Origin: Draconibacterium sp.
Lineage (GTDB): Bacteria; Bacteroidota; Bacteroidia; Bacteroidales; Prolixibacteraceae
Direction: 5' to 3'
DNA: 17,019 nt
Assembly: GCA_015493625.1 (NCBI GenBank)
Contig: WGCT01000174.1
Span: 1-17,019 of the forward strand
Positions 1-8,791 of this stretch are shown in pieces; within the stretch, counting starts at the first letter, position 1, and every line of letters begins with the position of its first letter. A program made the position numbers and the translations under genes. The notes beneath the pieces were generated by a model, which was not told where the DNA came from, searched no databases, and was given only the letters and a program-made list of their open reading frames with translations.

Positions 1-2473
1 GGGAACGATAAAGGGTGTAATTGTTGATGCAGAAAACGGCGAGGCTCTTATAGGAGCCAGTGTTGTTATTGATGGTACAACCATTGGAACTGTTACTAAT
101 ATTGATGGCGAGTTTGTACTTAAAGCGAACCCGGGAAACTATCAAATTAACATGACCTACATTGGTTATGTAACAAACCATATGGATGTTTCTGTCTCTT
201 CAGGTCAGACCAAAGACCTGGGAAAAATAGAACTGAAAACTGATGCAGTAGGCATTAACGAAGTGATGGTTTTGGCTTCGGTTGCAGTGAGAAGAAAAAC
301 TCCTGTTGCCGTTTCGTCGATTGATCCGGCACAAATTGCCGAAAAACTGGGGACACAAGAGTATCCCGAAATTTTAAAATCTACTCCGGGTATTTATGCA
401 ACCCGTCAGGGAGGTGGATTTGGCGATTCGCGTGTTAACGTGCGAGGTTTCGACATGAAAAATGTTGCAGTTATGATTAATGGTGTGCCGGTAAACGACA
501 TGGAAAACGGCTGGGTTTACTGGAGTAACTGGGCAGGCCTTTCAGAGGTAACCCGTTCTATGCAGGTACAACGTGGTTTAGGAGCATCGAAACTCTCGAT
601 TGGTTCGGTTGGTGGCACAATAAATATTATTACCAAAACTACCGATGCTGAACGAGGTGGAAGTTTTTATACCGGAGTAGGAAACGATGGATACAAAAAA
701 ACCTCTTTTACCCTCTCTACCGGAATGAGTGATAAAGGCTGGGCAATAACTTTATCGGGAGCTCACTCCGTAGGAAATGGTTGGGTTGATGCAACGAAAT
801 TCGATGGCTGGTCGTATTTTGCAAGTGTATCGAAACGTTGGACAAACCAAATGCTAACATTTACCGCTTTTGGTGCACCGCAAGTGCACGGCCAACGCTC
901 GAGTACACAAAGTATTGAGCAAGTTAAAGACCCGGCAAAAGGGTTGCGATACAACCCCGATTGGGGATATAAAAATGGTCAGGAGTATAATTTAAGGACT
1001 AACTTCTACCATAAACCACAAATGTCGTTAAACCATTATTTAACAATTAGCGACAGAATGACAATTGCAACTTCGGCTTACTACTCGTTTGGAACCGGTG
1101 GTGGAACCGGAAATTACGGTTCGAACCAAAATGCATTTTATACTTACAAAAAAGATGGCCAAATTGACTACGACCGGATAATTGCAGAAAACATTGCCAA
1201 CGGAAACGGAGGTTCTACAGCAATTATGCGCGCTTCGAGAAACGACCATAACTGGATGGGAATTCTTTCAAACGTTCAGTACGACTTATCGGATAAGTGG
1301 GAAATTAGTGGTGGAATTGACTTAAGACACTATGTTGGAAAACACTTCCGCGAAGTTACCGATTTATTAGGTGGCGATTTTGTTTTATCGACTGAAGACA
1401 AAAATAATCCGGATAAAATTGCCCGTAAAGGCGATAAAATCGGATACTGGAATCACGGAATTGTTACCTGGCAAGGAGTATTTGGCCAGGCCGAATATTC
1501 AAGCGGCGCTCTATCGGCATTTGTTGCCGGTTCATTCTCGAATACCGGCTACCAACGTAAAGACTTTTTTAATTACTTAGACAGTGACCCGGAACAAACT
1601 TCGGTAAAAGTAAACCATCAGGGATATGTTGTAAAAGGTGGAGCTAACTATAACCTAAACGAAAAGCATAACGTTTTTGCCAACATTGGTTATTTCCAAA
1701 AAGCACCTCTCTTCGATGCCATTTTTATTAATTATAAGAACGACTTAAACGACGGAGCTAAAAACGAAAAAACAATGGCTTTTGAAGTTGGATACGGATT
1801 CCGCACAAAAAATTTCAATTTAAATGTTAATGCCTATTCAACAAACTGGAAAGATAAATTCTTCCGTCGTTCAATAAGACAGCCCGACGGAAACTACTAT
1901 CAGGCAAATATACAAGGCGTAAATGCATTACACCAGGGACTTGAAATGGATTTCAAATGGAAACCGGTAAATAGTCTGCAAATTACAGGAATGGCATCGT
2001 TGGGAAACTGGAGATGGCAAAACGATTTGGTTGATGTACCAATTTACAACGAAAATCAGGAACTTATTGGAAAAGTAGATTTATATATTGCCGGACTAAA
2101 AGTGGGCGATGCGGCACAAACAACGTTTGCTCTTGGTGCCAACTACGAAATATTCGACGGTTTTAAAGTTGGATTAGACTATAACTATTACGACAATTTA
2201 TATGCACAATACGACCCAACAGGCCGAGGCGATGTGAGCAAAAAGGGAGTTCAACCCTGGAAAGTTCCTGCATACGGACTTATGGATGCAAATTTACGCT
2301 ACAAATTTAAAATTGGCGATTTCGACGCTACGGTTTTTGCAAACATCATTAACTTATTCGATACCGAATTTATTTCGGATGCTGATGACGGAAAAGACAA
2401 CGACTGGAAAACTGCACGGGTATATTATGGAATTGGCAGAAATTGGTCAACCGGTTTAAGAATTAACTTCTAA
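1..2473 (+). CDS. TonB-dependent outer-membrane receptor (5' end outside window)
   Basis: The reading frame is open from position 2, so the first ATG at 152 is internal and the true start lies left of the window; about 823 residues are visible. The first ~85 visible residues form a carboxypeptidase-regulatory-like beta-sandwich (GTIKGVIVDAENGEALIGAS, then a GT.TNIDGEF..K..PG.Y pattern), typical of Bacteroidota receptors. A plug domain follows (EILKSTPGIYATRQGGG, NVRGFDMKNVAVMINGVPV, GSVGGTINIITK), then a long beta-barrel of alternating aromatic strands. The protein ends in the terminal-Phe signature (GLRINF) used for outer-membrane insertion. Such proteins import a substrate across the outer membrane using TonB/ExbBD energy. 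The substrate cannot be read from the sequence. No SusD-like gene follows; instead a lipoprotein gene starts 12 nt downstream, so the two are probably co-transcribed. Confidence 0.93.
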   Translation, partial: GTIKGVIVDAENGEALIGASVVIDGTTIGTVTNIDGEFVLKANPGNYQINMTYIGYVTNHMDVSVSSGQTKDLGKIELKTDAVGINEVMVLASVAVRRKTPVAVSSIDPAQIAEKLGTQEYPEILKSTPGIYATRQGGGFGDSRVNVRGFDMKNVAVMINGVPVNDMENGWVYWSNWAGLSEVTRSMQVQRGLGASKLSIGSVGGTINIITKTTDAERGGSFYTGVGNDGYKKTSFTLSTGMSDKGWAITLSGAHSVGNGWVDATKFDGWSYFASVSKRWTNQMLTFTAFGAPQVHGQRSSTQSIEQVKDPAKGLRYNPDWGYKNGQEYNLRTNFYHKPQMSLNHYLTISDRMTIATSAYYSFGTGGGTGNYGSNQNAFYTYKKDGQIDYDRIIAENIANGNGGSTAIMRASRNDHNWMGILSNVQYDLSDKWEISGGIDLRHYVGKHFREVTDLLGGDFVLSTEDKNNPDKIARKGDKIGYWNHGIVTWQGVFGQAEYSSGALSAFVAGSFSNTGYQRKDFFNYLDSDPEQTSVKVNHQGYVVKGGANYNLNEKHNVFANIGYFQKAPLFDAIFINYKNDLNDGAKNEKTMAFEVGYGFRTKNFNLNVNAYSTNWKDKFFRRSIRQPDGNYYQANIQGVNALHQGLEMDFKWKPVNSLQITGMASLGNWRWQNDLVDVPIYNENQELIGKVDLYIAGLKVGDAAQTTFALGANYEIFDGFKVGLDYNYYDNLYAQYDPTGRGDVSKKGVQPWKVPAYGLMDANLRYKFKIGDFDATVFANIINLFDTEFISDADDGKDNDWKTARVYYGIGRNWSTGLRINF

Positions 2474-2485
2474 AATTTTAATGAG

Positions 2486-3625
2486 ATGAAAAAGATATTA
2501 TTTATAGCAACATTTGCAATAGGGTTTATTTTTAATGCCTGTAACCCAATGCAGGATATTAACGATGAAATAGATAAAAATCAGGATGCTGAAAACGAAA
2601 AGGCTGTTTTCTTAAAAGACAGAATTGTTGCTCCTGCTGCATACACGCTTACCGACGATGACTACGCACTGTCGAGCAACGAAAATGTAAGTAAGTACAA
2701 AAGCTTTTCAAAATATGCTTTGCCAAAAGATTATCTTCCCGAAATATTGAATCAAAAGTTCTCGGGAGATGATGCACAATCGATGTTGGTTACATACGAT
2801 TTTTATTCGAAACCGGTTAAAGATATGGAACATGCCTACGAAATAAGCGATGATGAATATGCTGAAATGGGGCAAGGACACAGTAACTTTAGTAACGAAG
2901 ATGAAGCTGAATCGTTAATAGGGAAACTGTTAGACCGAAAAGTTTTTTCTGATGAAGCAGGTGCAGAAATGACTGCAAAATATGTACTGTTTACGAAATA
3001 CAAAACACGTTATATTAAAGTAAATGCCGATGGAACAAGCGAAGAGGTTGGTTACGATAAAAACGCGGTAAAAGTTACCGACGAAATTTATGAAGCAACC
3101 GGTAACGGCAAATACAAAACTTTTTATACAATTAACGACGCATTGGAAGATTTAGCAAAATACGCTGTCGATAATAGTACTGCGCCAATTACTTATGCCG
3201 GCACTGTTTATAAAAATTATATCGACACTTACATTGTATACCTTTTCAGCGGCACAAACTGGATGGTTAAACAGAGTGTAATGCCGGTTTCTGAAGAACT
3301 TAACTATTCGTTAGACAAGGAGGATATTACAAAGAGTTACTGGTGGGCCGACCCGGCAATTAAAATCACTCTCACAGCAGCTGATTATGCTCTTTATCCG
3401 GAATCTGCAAAATACGGCAATTTCGATCTTCGTAGCGGAAAAACTCCGGGAACCGATAGAGATAAACTAATTGAAATGATTACCGGAATGTTAGATACAA
3501 ATTACTCGATTGTAGAGGACCAACAATATTTGGTAACCTATAACTATTACGATGGAAGTTCGGGTGCAACAACAATTCGTTTAATTAAAAAAGCAGGCAC
3601 TTGGTCTGAAGTTACCGACGAATAA
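2486..3625 (+). CDS. Lipoprotein of unknown function with three internal repeats, partner of the TonB receptor
   Basis: The 379-residue protein begins with a lipoprotein signal peptide (MKKILFIATFAIGFIFNAC): a hydrophobic stretch at 4-16 and a lipobox-like IFNAC with the acylated Cys at 19. Residues after the Cys are acidic (QDINDEID), which loosely resembles surface-export signals of Bacteroidota lipoproteins. By eye there are three diverged repeats at about residues 53-108, 118-178 and 293-357. Each opens with a [YI]-x-[LI]-[ST]-x-x-[DE]-Y motif (YTLTDDDY, YEISDDEY, ITLTAADY), has a helix-like Leu-rich middle, and closes with an aromatic strand (VTYDFY, VLFTKYKTRY, VTYNYY). I do not recognise a named family. 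Its position right after the receptor suggests a cell-surface accessory or substrate-binding role, which is inference only. A strong terminator follows. Confidence 0.85.
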   Translation: MKKILFIATFAIGFIFNACNPMQDINDEIDKNQDAENEKAVFLKDRIVAPAAYTLTDDDYALSSNENVSKYKSFSKYALPKDYLPEILNQKFSGDDAQSMLVTYDFYSKPVKDMEHAYEISDDEYAEMGQGHSNFSNEDEAESLIGKLLDRKVFSDEAGAEMTAKYVLFTKYKTRYIKVNADGTSEEVGYDKNAVKVTDEIYEATGNGKYKTFYTINDALEDLAKYAVDNSTAPITYAGTVYKNYIDTYIVYLFSGTNWMVKQSVMPVSEELNYSLDKEDITKSYWWADPAIKITLTAADYALYPESAKYGNFDLRSGKTPGTDRDKLIEMITGMLDTNYSIVEDQQYLVTYNYYDGSSGATTIRLIKKAGTWSEVTDE

Positions 3626-3957
3626 ACAACATCATTAATAATTGTTTAAAAAGCCGCTTTATGCGGCTTTTTTGGGCTCAGTTCAAAATGTTGTGGAACA
3701 AAATAAAAGAATCAATTATCCGATGGTAAAAAACCTTATTAAAATAAAGGGTACTACTCAGCAGTTCAACTAAAAATTAAATCGCTGGTTATCAATCCTT
3801 TTTGTCCTGATTTTTGCCGATACATTGAATTTTTTCTTTAAAGTCCCCTGATAATGTTTAATGAATCATGATTAACAATTCAGGTTAAATATTTTTCTAT
3901 CCCGATTCGGCGTTTTTCTTTTAGTACTAGTTATCGTTTGTGGGTAATTATATCGGA
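3626..3957. other. Intergenic region between convergent genes
   Basis: This 332-bp AT-rich gap separates the lipoprotein gene from the convergent lpxA gene. Apart from the terminator at 3648-3673 I see no gene, no RNA gene and no convincing promoter. A 10-bp palindrome, AATCATGATT, lies at 3864-3873, but it is short and AT-rich. A 13-codon reading frame at 3688-3729 has no supporting evidence. Confidence 0.7.
3648..3673 (+). terminator. Intrinsic terminator after the receptor/lipoprotein pair
   Basis: An 8-bp perfect stem, AAAGCCGC (3650-3657) and GCGGCTTT (3663-3670), encloses the 5-nt loop TTTAT, and a T-run extends to 3673. It lies 22 nt after the lipoprotein stop codon. The opposite strand also carries a T-run, so it could act in both directions, although lpxA ends almost 300 bp away. 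Confidence 0.88.
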
Positions 3958-4740
3958 TTAATCGGGCAGGTAACCACGAATAACACCACGTTTCGAATCT
4001 TTTACAAACAGCAGAATCTCATCTCTTTCGGTGGTTGCCGGCATCTCTGCTTCAATAACATCAACAGCCTGCGAGTTATTTAATCCTTTTTGGTAGATGT
4101 ACCGGTAAATATCCTGAATTTCGCGGATTTTTTCGTTTGAAAAACTTCTGCGCCGCAATCCTATCGAGTTAATTCCCACATACGACAACGGTGTACGTGC
4201 GGCTTTTATAAACGGAGGAACATCTTTTAAAACTGCTGAACCACCGCCAATCATAACGTGCGAACCAATCCGGCAAAACTGATGTACTCCACTCATTCCC
4301 GAAATAATGGCATAATCGTCGACAATTACCTCGCCTGCAAGTTGAGTACTGTTTCCAAGAATAACGTTATTCCCTACTTTACAGTCGTGTGCAATATGCA
4401 CATAAGCCATAATCAGGTTATTGTTTCCGATGCACGTTTTCCCTTTCGATGCAGTCCCCCGGTTAATGGTTACGTATTCGCGAATGGTATTGTTGTTGCC
4501 AATTTCAACAGTTGTATATTCACCTTTAAATTTTAAATCTTGAGGAATTGCCCCGATTACAGCACCCGGAAAGATATTGCAGTTTTTCCCTATTCGCGTG
4601 CCGGGTAATATTGTAACGCTCGAGCCGATTCTTGTTCCTTCGCCAATTTCAACATCGTGGTCTATCGACACAAAAGGCTCGATAACTACATTGTCGGCAA
4701 CTTTTGCGTCGGAATGAACATATGCTAATGGTTGTTTCAT
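3958..4740 (-). CDS. lpxA: UDP-N-acetylglucosamine acyltransferase (LpxA)
   Basis: LpxA catalyses the first step of lipid A synthesis in the cytoplasm, moving a 3-hydroxyacyl chain from ACP to the 3-OH of UDP-GlcNAc. The 260 residues match the usual length. Residues ~7-185 are hexapeptide repeats of a left-handed beta-helix, followed by a helical C-terminal domain. The catalytic His is H118 in HIAHDC, with H115 three residues before it; the QDLK motif (67-70) supplies the Asp/Lys pair and VHQFC is at 152-156. The position matching the E. coli acyl-chain ruler Gly173 is G166, which fits a long acyl chain. The start ATG lies only 5 nt after the lpxC-fabZ stop, so it is translated from the same message as the last gene of the lpx cluster. 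Confidence 0.96.
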   Translation of the reverse strand: MKQPLAYVHSDAKVADNVVIEPFVSIDHDVEIGEGTRIGSSVTILPGTRIGKNCNIFPGAVIGAIPQDLKFKGEYTTVEIGNNNTIREYVTINRGTASKGKTCIGNNNLIMAYVHIAHDCKVGNNVILGNSTQLAGEVIVDDYAIISGMSGVHQFCRIGSHVMIGGGSAVLKDVPPFIKAARTPLSYVGINSIGLRRRSFSNEKIREIQDIYRYIYQKGLNNSQAVDVIEAEMPATTERDEILLFVKDSKRGVIRGYLPD

Positions 4741-4745
4741 ATCTC

Positions 4746-6140
4746 TTAATTGTTTTCTGATTGTTTAACTATTTGCGCCATGAATTCGCCTTCTGCAACT
4801 ACTTTGTTTCCAACATAAACCAGCCCTTTCACGTTTGCTATTCCACGCCGAATTGGCGAAGTTAGTTTTATTTTAAAAATAAGAACATCGCCGGGAACCA
4901 CTTTTTTTCTGAATTTTACATTGTCGATTCGAATAAAATAGGTTGAGAATTTCCCTTCGTGTGAGTTTAATACAAGAAGTCCGCCCACCTGAGCCATTGC
5001 TTCAATCATTAAAACTCCTGGCATAACAGGTTCGTCGGGGAAGTGCCCCTGGAAAAATGGTTCGTTTACCGTAACGTTTTTAATGCCAACAATTTCGTTG
5101 TTTGAAATTGAGATAACCTTATCGACCATTAAGAACGGATACCGGTGAGGTAGAAGTTCTTTTATTCTTTTCAGATCCATAATTGGCTCTGCATTCGGGT
5201 CGTATTTTGGAGCTCCGCCAACCGATTTTTTATATGCTTTTTTTAATGCTTTGGCAAATATTGTATTGGGGCGGTGTCCCGGTTTTGTGGCAATTATTCT
5301 ACCTTTTATATGTTTGCCGCAAAGTGCAAGGTCGCCAATAACATCTAATAATTTGTGTCGGGCACATTCGTTGTCGAAATGCAAATCGACATTATTGAAA
5401 ATGCCCTGTTGAGGTTTTACTTCAACCCGCTCGTGTGCAAATAAATCGGCAAGCCGGTCTAACTCTTCACGTTCTATTTCGCGGTCAACAATTACAATGG
5501 CATTGTCGAGGTCGCCTCCTTTAATAAGGTTGTTTTTTAGCAAGAATTCTAATTCGTGCAGAAAAACGAATGTTCTGCAGTTGGCAATTTCGTCTTTAAA
5601 ATTACTTATCGAATTGAGTGTGGCAAACTGGTTTTTTAATACATTCGAATTAAACGATATCATTATATTCAAACTGTAATCGTTGTCGGGTAAGGCAATT
5701 AAATTCCCCCCCGATTTTTCGTCGAATATTTCTATTTTCTCGGTAATTTCAAAATACTCGCGTTCGGCATTTTGCTCAACAATTCCTGCTTTTTCAATGG
5801 CTTCGACAAAATATTTCGAGCTGCCGTCAATAATTGGAGCCTCTTCGTTGTTCACCTCAATAAGTACATTGTCGAGGTCCATCCCAATTAGTGCAGCTAA
5901 AGCGTGTTCTATTGTTCCAATTCTCACTCCGTTCTTTTCGAGCAATGTTCCGCGCGATGTGTCTATCACTAGGTCTACATTGGCTTCAATAATGGGGTGG
6001 TTTTCAATGTCAACTCGCTTAAATTTAAATCCGTGATTCTCGGGGGCGGGGATGAAATTCATTGTAACTTGTACACCGGTGTGTAATCCTTTGCCTTCAA
6101 TTTTAAATGAATTTGCTAATGTTTTCTGTTTTACAACCAT
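4746..6140 (-). CDS. lpxC-fabZ: Bifunctional LpxC-FabZ: UDP-3-O-acyl-GlcNAc deacetylase / 3-hydroxyacyl-ACP dehydratase
   Basis: One 464-residue protein carries two enzymes. Residues ~1-305 are LpxC, the zinc deacetylase that commits the cell to lipid A: the TIEH motif gives Glu78 and zinc ligand His79, NECARHKLLDVIGD gives His262 and Asp266, and the downstream GH pair has His289. Residues ~318-464 are FabZ, the hot-dog-fold dehydratase of fatty acid elongation: HRYPFLMVD (332-340) and GHFPDEPVMPGVLMIEAMAQ with the catalytic His366 and Glu380. This fusion is a known hallmark of Bacteroidota. It couples lipid A synthesis with a competing user of the 3-hydroxyacyl-ACP pool. The gene lies 26 nt after lpxD and 5 nt before lpxA, so it sits in the middle of the operon. 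All catalytic residues are present in both halves. Confidence 0.97.
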   Translation of the reverse strand: MVVKQKTLANSFKIEGKGLHTGVQVTMNFIPAPENHGFKFKRVDIENHPIIEANVDLVIDTSRGTLLEKNGVRIGTIEHALAALIGMDLDNVLIEVNNEEAPIIDGSSKYFVEAIEKAGIVEQNAEREYFEITEKIEIFDEKSGGNLIALPDNDYSLNIMISFNSNVLKNQFATLNSISNFKDEIANCRTFVFLHELEFLLKNNLIKGGDLDNAIVIVDREIEREELDRLADLFAHERVEVKPQQGIFNNVDLHFDNECARHKLLDVIGDLALCGKHIKGRIIATKPGHRPNTIFAKALKKAYKKSVGGAPKYDPNAEPIMDLKRIKELLPHRYPFLMVDKVISISNNEIVGIKNVTVNEPFFQGHFPDEPVMPGVLMIEAMAQVGGLLVLNSHEGKFSTYFIRIDNVKFRKKVVPGDVLIFKIKLTSPIRRGIANVKGLVYVGNKVVAEGEFMAQIVKQSENN

Positions 6141-6166
6141 ATTCGTTATATGTTTTGTTGCAGTTG

Positions 6167-7204
6167 TTATTTGTTTTTAATCTCTTTAATCTCTTTTTGT
6201 AATCGAGCAACATCTCTTTGCAGTGTTGGTAGTTTTTTATATACCGACATTGACCGGAGTGCATCTTTAATTGGAATTGCCGGGCTGCCAAATAAAACTT
6301 CACCGTCTTTAACATCTCTAACTAACCCCGACTGTGCCCCCAGCGAAACATTGTTGCCAACGTTTAGGTGTCCTCCCAGTCCAACCTGCCCGCCAAATTG
6401 GCAATTCTTTCCCACTTTTGTTGTGCCTGCCAGTCCGGTTTGCCCAGCCATAACCGTGTTTTCTCCAATATCGCAATTGTGTGCAATTTGCACAAGGTTA
6501 TCAATTTTAGCTCCTTTACGAATTATTGTTGAGCCCATTGTTCCACAATCTATTGTAGTGTTTGCGCCAATTTCTACATTATCCTCTAAAACAGTATTCC
6601 CAATTTGCGGAATTTTCTTGTAGGTACCATCTTTTTGAGGTGCAAAGCCAAAACCGTCGGCACCAATTACGGCACTTGCATGAATGGTGCAGTTGTTTCC
6701 AATTACCGAGTCGTCGTAAATTTTAGCTCCGGCATAAAAAGTACAATTATCGCCAATTGTAACATTTTCGCCAATGTGCACTTGCGGATATATTTTTACG
6801 TTTTTACCAATTTTGCTGTTTTTACCAACGTAGGCAAAGGCACCCACATAAATATTTTCTCCGTAGGTTGTGCTTTTATCGATAAAGCTGGGTTGTTCAA
6901 TTCCTACTTTTGCAATTGCTCTCGCTTCAACATATAAGTTTAACAGATTGGCAAAAGCTTCATAGGCATCGTCAACTTTTATTAACGTTGAGTTAATTTC
7001 CTTTTTAGGAACGAAAGTGCGGTTTACTAAAACAATTGAAGCTTTCGTATTGTATATATAGCTTTCGTATTTTGCTTTGGCAAGAAACGCCAGTGTTCCC
7101 GGTTTCCCTTCTTCAATTTTAGAGACATTCGACACTTTAACTTCCCCATTACCAACAACTTCCCCGTTAAGAAACTCGGCAATCTCTTTGGCTTTAAAAT
7201 TCAT
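6167..7204 (-). CDS. lpxD: UDP-3-O-(3-hydroxyacyl)glucosamine N-acyltransferase (LpxD)
   Basis: LpxD adds the second 3-hydroxyacyl chain, at the 2-amino group exposed by LpxC. The 345-residue protein has the family layout: an N-terminal uridine-binding domain (~1-100, with [12 protein letters not shown]), a left-handed beta-helix of hexapeptide repeats (~105-300), and a C-terminal helix rich in Leu, Lys and Arg (325-345) that should help trimer formation. The catalytic His is H242 in [12 protein letters not shown], and the conserved GADGFGFAP motif is at 181-189. It is the first gene of the lpx trio. The ATG at 7204 is 36 nt after the HD-domain gene stop, and a good Bacteroidota promoter match lies in and just before that gap. 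Confidence 0.96.
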   Translation of the reverse strand: MNFKAKEIAEFLNGEVVGNGEVKVSNVSKIEEGKPGTLAFLAKAKYESYIYNTKASIVLVNRTFVPKKEINSTLIKVDDAYEAFANLLNLYVEARAIAKVGIEQPSFIDKSTTYGENIYVGAFAYVGKNSKIGKNVKIYPQVHIGENVTIGDNCTFYAGAKIYDDSVIGNNCTIHASAVIGADGFGFAPQKDGTYKKIPQIGNTVLEDNVEIGANTTIDCGTMGSTIIRKGAKIDNLVQIAHNCDIGENTVMAGQTGLAGTTKVGKNCQFGGQVGLGGHLNVGNNVSLGAQSGLVRDVKDGEVLFGSPAIPIKDALRSMSVYKKLPTLQRDVARLQKEIKEIKNK

Positions 7205-7224
7205 TTTATATTTTTTTGGCGATG

Positions 7225-7255
7225 CAAATATAGTTTTAAACTATTTAATGTCCAA
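7225..7255 (-). promoter_or_regulatory. Promoter for lpxD-lpxC/fabZ-lpxA
   Basis: Read on the minus strand, TTG (7255-7253), a 20-nt spacer and TATATTTG (7232-7225) match the Bacteroidota -33 TTG / -7 TAnnTTTG consensus. The -33 element lies inside the last codons of the HD-domain gene. Transcription would start near 7218, leaving a leader of about 14 nt before the lpxD start. The match is by eye; no start-site data support it. Confidence 0.6.
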
Positions 7256-8524
7256 TTCTTTTGGGAAGCACAGATAATACTTCCGAACCGTCTTCCCCAA
7301 TTCGGCGAAATTAATGTCCGACGCTTGTCCTATCTCTTTTAACTTTCCGTTTTTGCCCAAAACCTTAATGCTTTCATCGCGATAATTGTATGCGTTATTT
7401 GTTATTTCACCGGTCATTAAAAAATAGTCCGACAGGTGTTTGTTCTCAGTAATTTGTTCCGTTATTTTGCCAATAATCTTCTCTTTTAACAGTTTTGTTG
7501 TTGGTTTTGTTTGCAGGGTTGTTTTAAATAACTCTCTGTTTATTAATTTCTTTGCAAGATACGAGAGCGTAAAGTCAGAATGGTTCTGCCACTCTTTTAT
7601 CGAAACTAAAATGTCGTTGTCGTCGAGTAACGAATACCAGTTTAAAATACTTTTCCCTTTAATTTCCTCATTTTTGTTGAACTGTTTGGCCGTTAACTCT
7701 TGTGTTAAAAAAATGTTTAGTGTTGGAGTTGCAAAAACAGGAGTTCCGAGTGCGGTTAACTCTTTTGCTCGTTTTAAGACGTTAATTAACAGAAACTCTG
7801 CCGAAACAACGGTTTTGTGTAAATAGACCTGCCAGTACATTAGTCTTCTCGAAATAAGAAATTTCTCTATCGAATAAATTCCTTTTTCGTCAACCACAAG
7901 TTGGTCGTTCCAAACATTTAGCATTTTAATAATGCGTTCAATGCCAATAGTTCCCTCAACAACGCCGGTAAAAAAACTGTCGCGGCCAAGGTAATCGAGC
8001 CGGTCCATATCTAACTGGCTTGAAACGAGTTGATGCAGAAATCTTTTTTTGTATTTGTTTGTAAAAATCTCGATAGCTAAATTTAATCTTCCGGAAAAAT
8101 GTCTATTGAGCTCGTTCATTAACAGGAGTGAAATTTCCTCGTGGGAAATGTTAACCAATGTGTTTTCAAGGACGTGTGAGAATGGAGCGTGGCCAATATC
8201 GTGCAATAAAATGGCAACAGTTACCGCCTCGGCTTCTTTCTCCGAAATTTTAACGCCTTTTAGTTGAAGTGCCGAAATAGCCTGTCGCATTAAATGCGTT
8301 GTTCCAATGGCATGTTCGAAACGAGTGTGATTTGCTCCCGGGAAAACGAGGTACGATAAACCAAGCTGTTTTATTCTTCTAAGTCGCTGAAAATAGGGAT
8401 GCTCAACTAAATCAAAAACCAATTCCGATTGTAGATTAATAAAACCAAGAACCGGGTCGTTAATTATTTTCTTCTTATTTAACAGAGGTTGTTTCACAGC
8501 AATTTTTTTATTTTTATAATTCAT
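7241..8524 (-). CDS. HD-domain phosphohydrolase (SAMHD1/dGTPase-like)
   Basis: This 427-residue protein has an HD metal-dependent phosphohydrolase domain in the first ~200 residues: HTRFEHAIGTTH (66-77, ligand His71), LLHDIGHAPFSH (107-117, the His108-Asp109 pair) and QLDMDRLDYLGRDS (170-183, ligand Asp174). This order and spacing match the dNTP triphosphohydrolase / SAMHD1 group, including the RFEH motif and the DxDRxDY motif. The C-terminal half (~200-427) is helical and not recognisable. Known relatives hydrolyse deoxynucleotide triphosphates or other nucleotides; the substrate here cannot be assigned. The first ~20 residues are rich in Lys and Asn and precede the conserved KIINDPVLGFI, so a slightly later start is possible. 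It lies upstream of lpxD on the same strand; read-through into the lpx genes is possible. Confidence 0.88.
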   Translation of the reverse strand: MNYKNKKIAVKQPLLNKKKIINDPVLGFINLQSELVFDLVEHPYFQRLRRIKQLGLSYLVFPGANHTRFEHAIGTTHLMRQAISALQLKGVKISEKEAEAVTVAILLHDIGHAPFSHVLENTLVNISHEEISLLLMNELNRHFSGRLNLAIEIFTNKYKKRFLHQLVSSQLDMDRLDYLGRDSFFTGVVEGTIGIERIIKMLNVWNDQLVVDEKGIYSIEKFLISRRLMYWQVYLHKTVVSAEFLLINVLKRAKELTALGTPVFATPTLNIFLTQELTAKQFNKNEEIKGKSILNWYSLLDDNDILVSIKEWQNHSDFTLSYLAKKLINRELFKTTLQTKPTTKLLKEKIIGKITEQITENKHLSDYFLMTGEITNNAYNYRDESIKVLGKNGKLKEIGQASDINFAELGKTVRKYYLCFPKELDIK

Positions 8525-8564
8525 TTTAGCTCGTTATTTCGAAAGAATAACAATCTAATATATT

Positions 8565-8572
8565 CAAAAGTA
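8565..8572 (-). promoter_or_regulatory. Possible -7 element for the HD-domain gene
   Basis: On the minus strand TACTTTTG fits TAnnTTTG and lies about 40 nt before the HD gene start. No good TTG is found at the expected distance upstream, so the call is weak. Confidence 0.3.
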
Positions 8573-8699
8573 CAAAACTTTATCAGATTGAAAAGAGGAG
8601 CTTTTATTGGCAGCAAATTTGACTGTGCAAAGTTATTTGGTTTTTTATTTTTCCTACGTTATTTTTCTTTAAAATCAGCACTTTATAAACCGAAAGATA

Positions 8700-8731
8700 T
8701 TTGGGTTTGTTGGATAAAATTACTATTTTTG
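8700..8731 (+). promoter_or_regulatory. Promoter for rimP-nusA-infB
   Basis: TTTG (8700-8703), a 20-nt spacer and TATTTTTG (8724-8731) match the Bacteroidota -33/-7 consensus, with the same spacer length as the lpxD promoter. Transcription would start near 8738, giving a leader of about 58 nt ahead of rimP. Confidence 0.6.
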
Positions 8732-8742
8732 CGGTGATTTTT

Positions 8743-8791
8743 CTAAAACGAGTTTTTAGGGGGCCTCTGGTCTCCTATTTTGTTGAATAGG
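8743..8791 (+). promoter_or_regulatory. Structured leader of rimP with three overlapping hairpins
   Basis: Three stems can be drawn by hand in the leader. A: CTAAAA (8743-8748) with TTTTAG (8754-8759). B: AGGGGGCC (8758-8765) with GGTCTCCT (8769-8776), 8 pairs including two G-U. C: CCTATT (8774-8779) with AATAGG (8786-8791). B shares bases with both A and C, so B excludes the other two. Stem C ends 4 nt before the rimP start codon and covers the only AGG near it. This geometry would suit a translation or attenuation switch, but no known riboswitch class is recognised. Confidence 0.4.

Noticed and set aside
3688..3729. A 13-codon reading frame after the lipoprotein terminator
   Set aside because: It is too short, has no ribosome binding site or promoter, and lies after a terminator.
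3864..3873. The palindrome AATCATGATT as an operator
   Set aside because: It is short and AT-rich, and it lies between convergent gene ends where no promoter is needed.
6103..6315. A 70-codon minus-strand frame across the lpxD-lpxC junction
   Set aside because: It overlaps the ends of two certain genes in another frame and shows no conserved motif.
8489..8737. An 82-codon plus-strand frame before rimP
   Set aside because: It overlaps the start of the HD-domain gene and both predicted promoters, has no family features, and its sequence is low-complexity Phe/Lys-rich.
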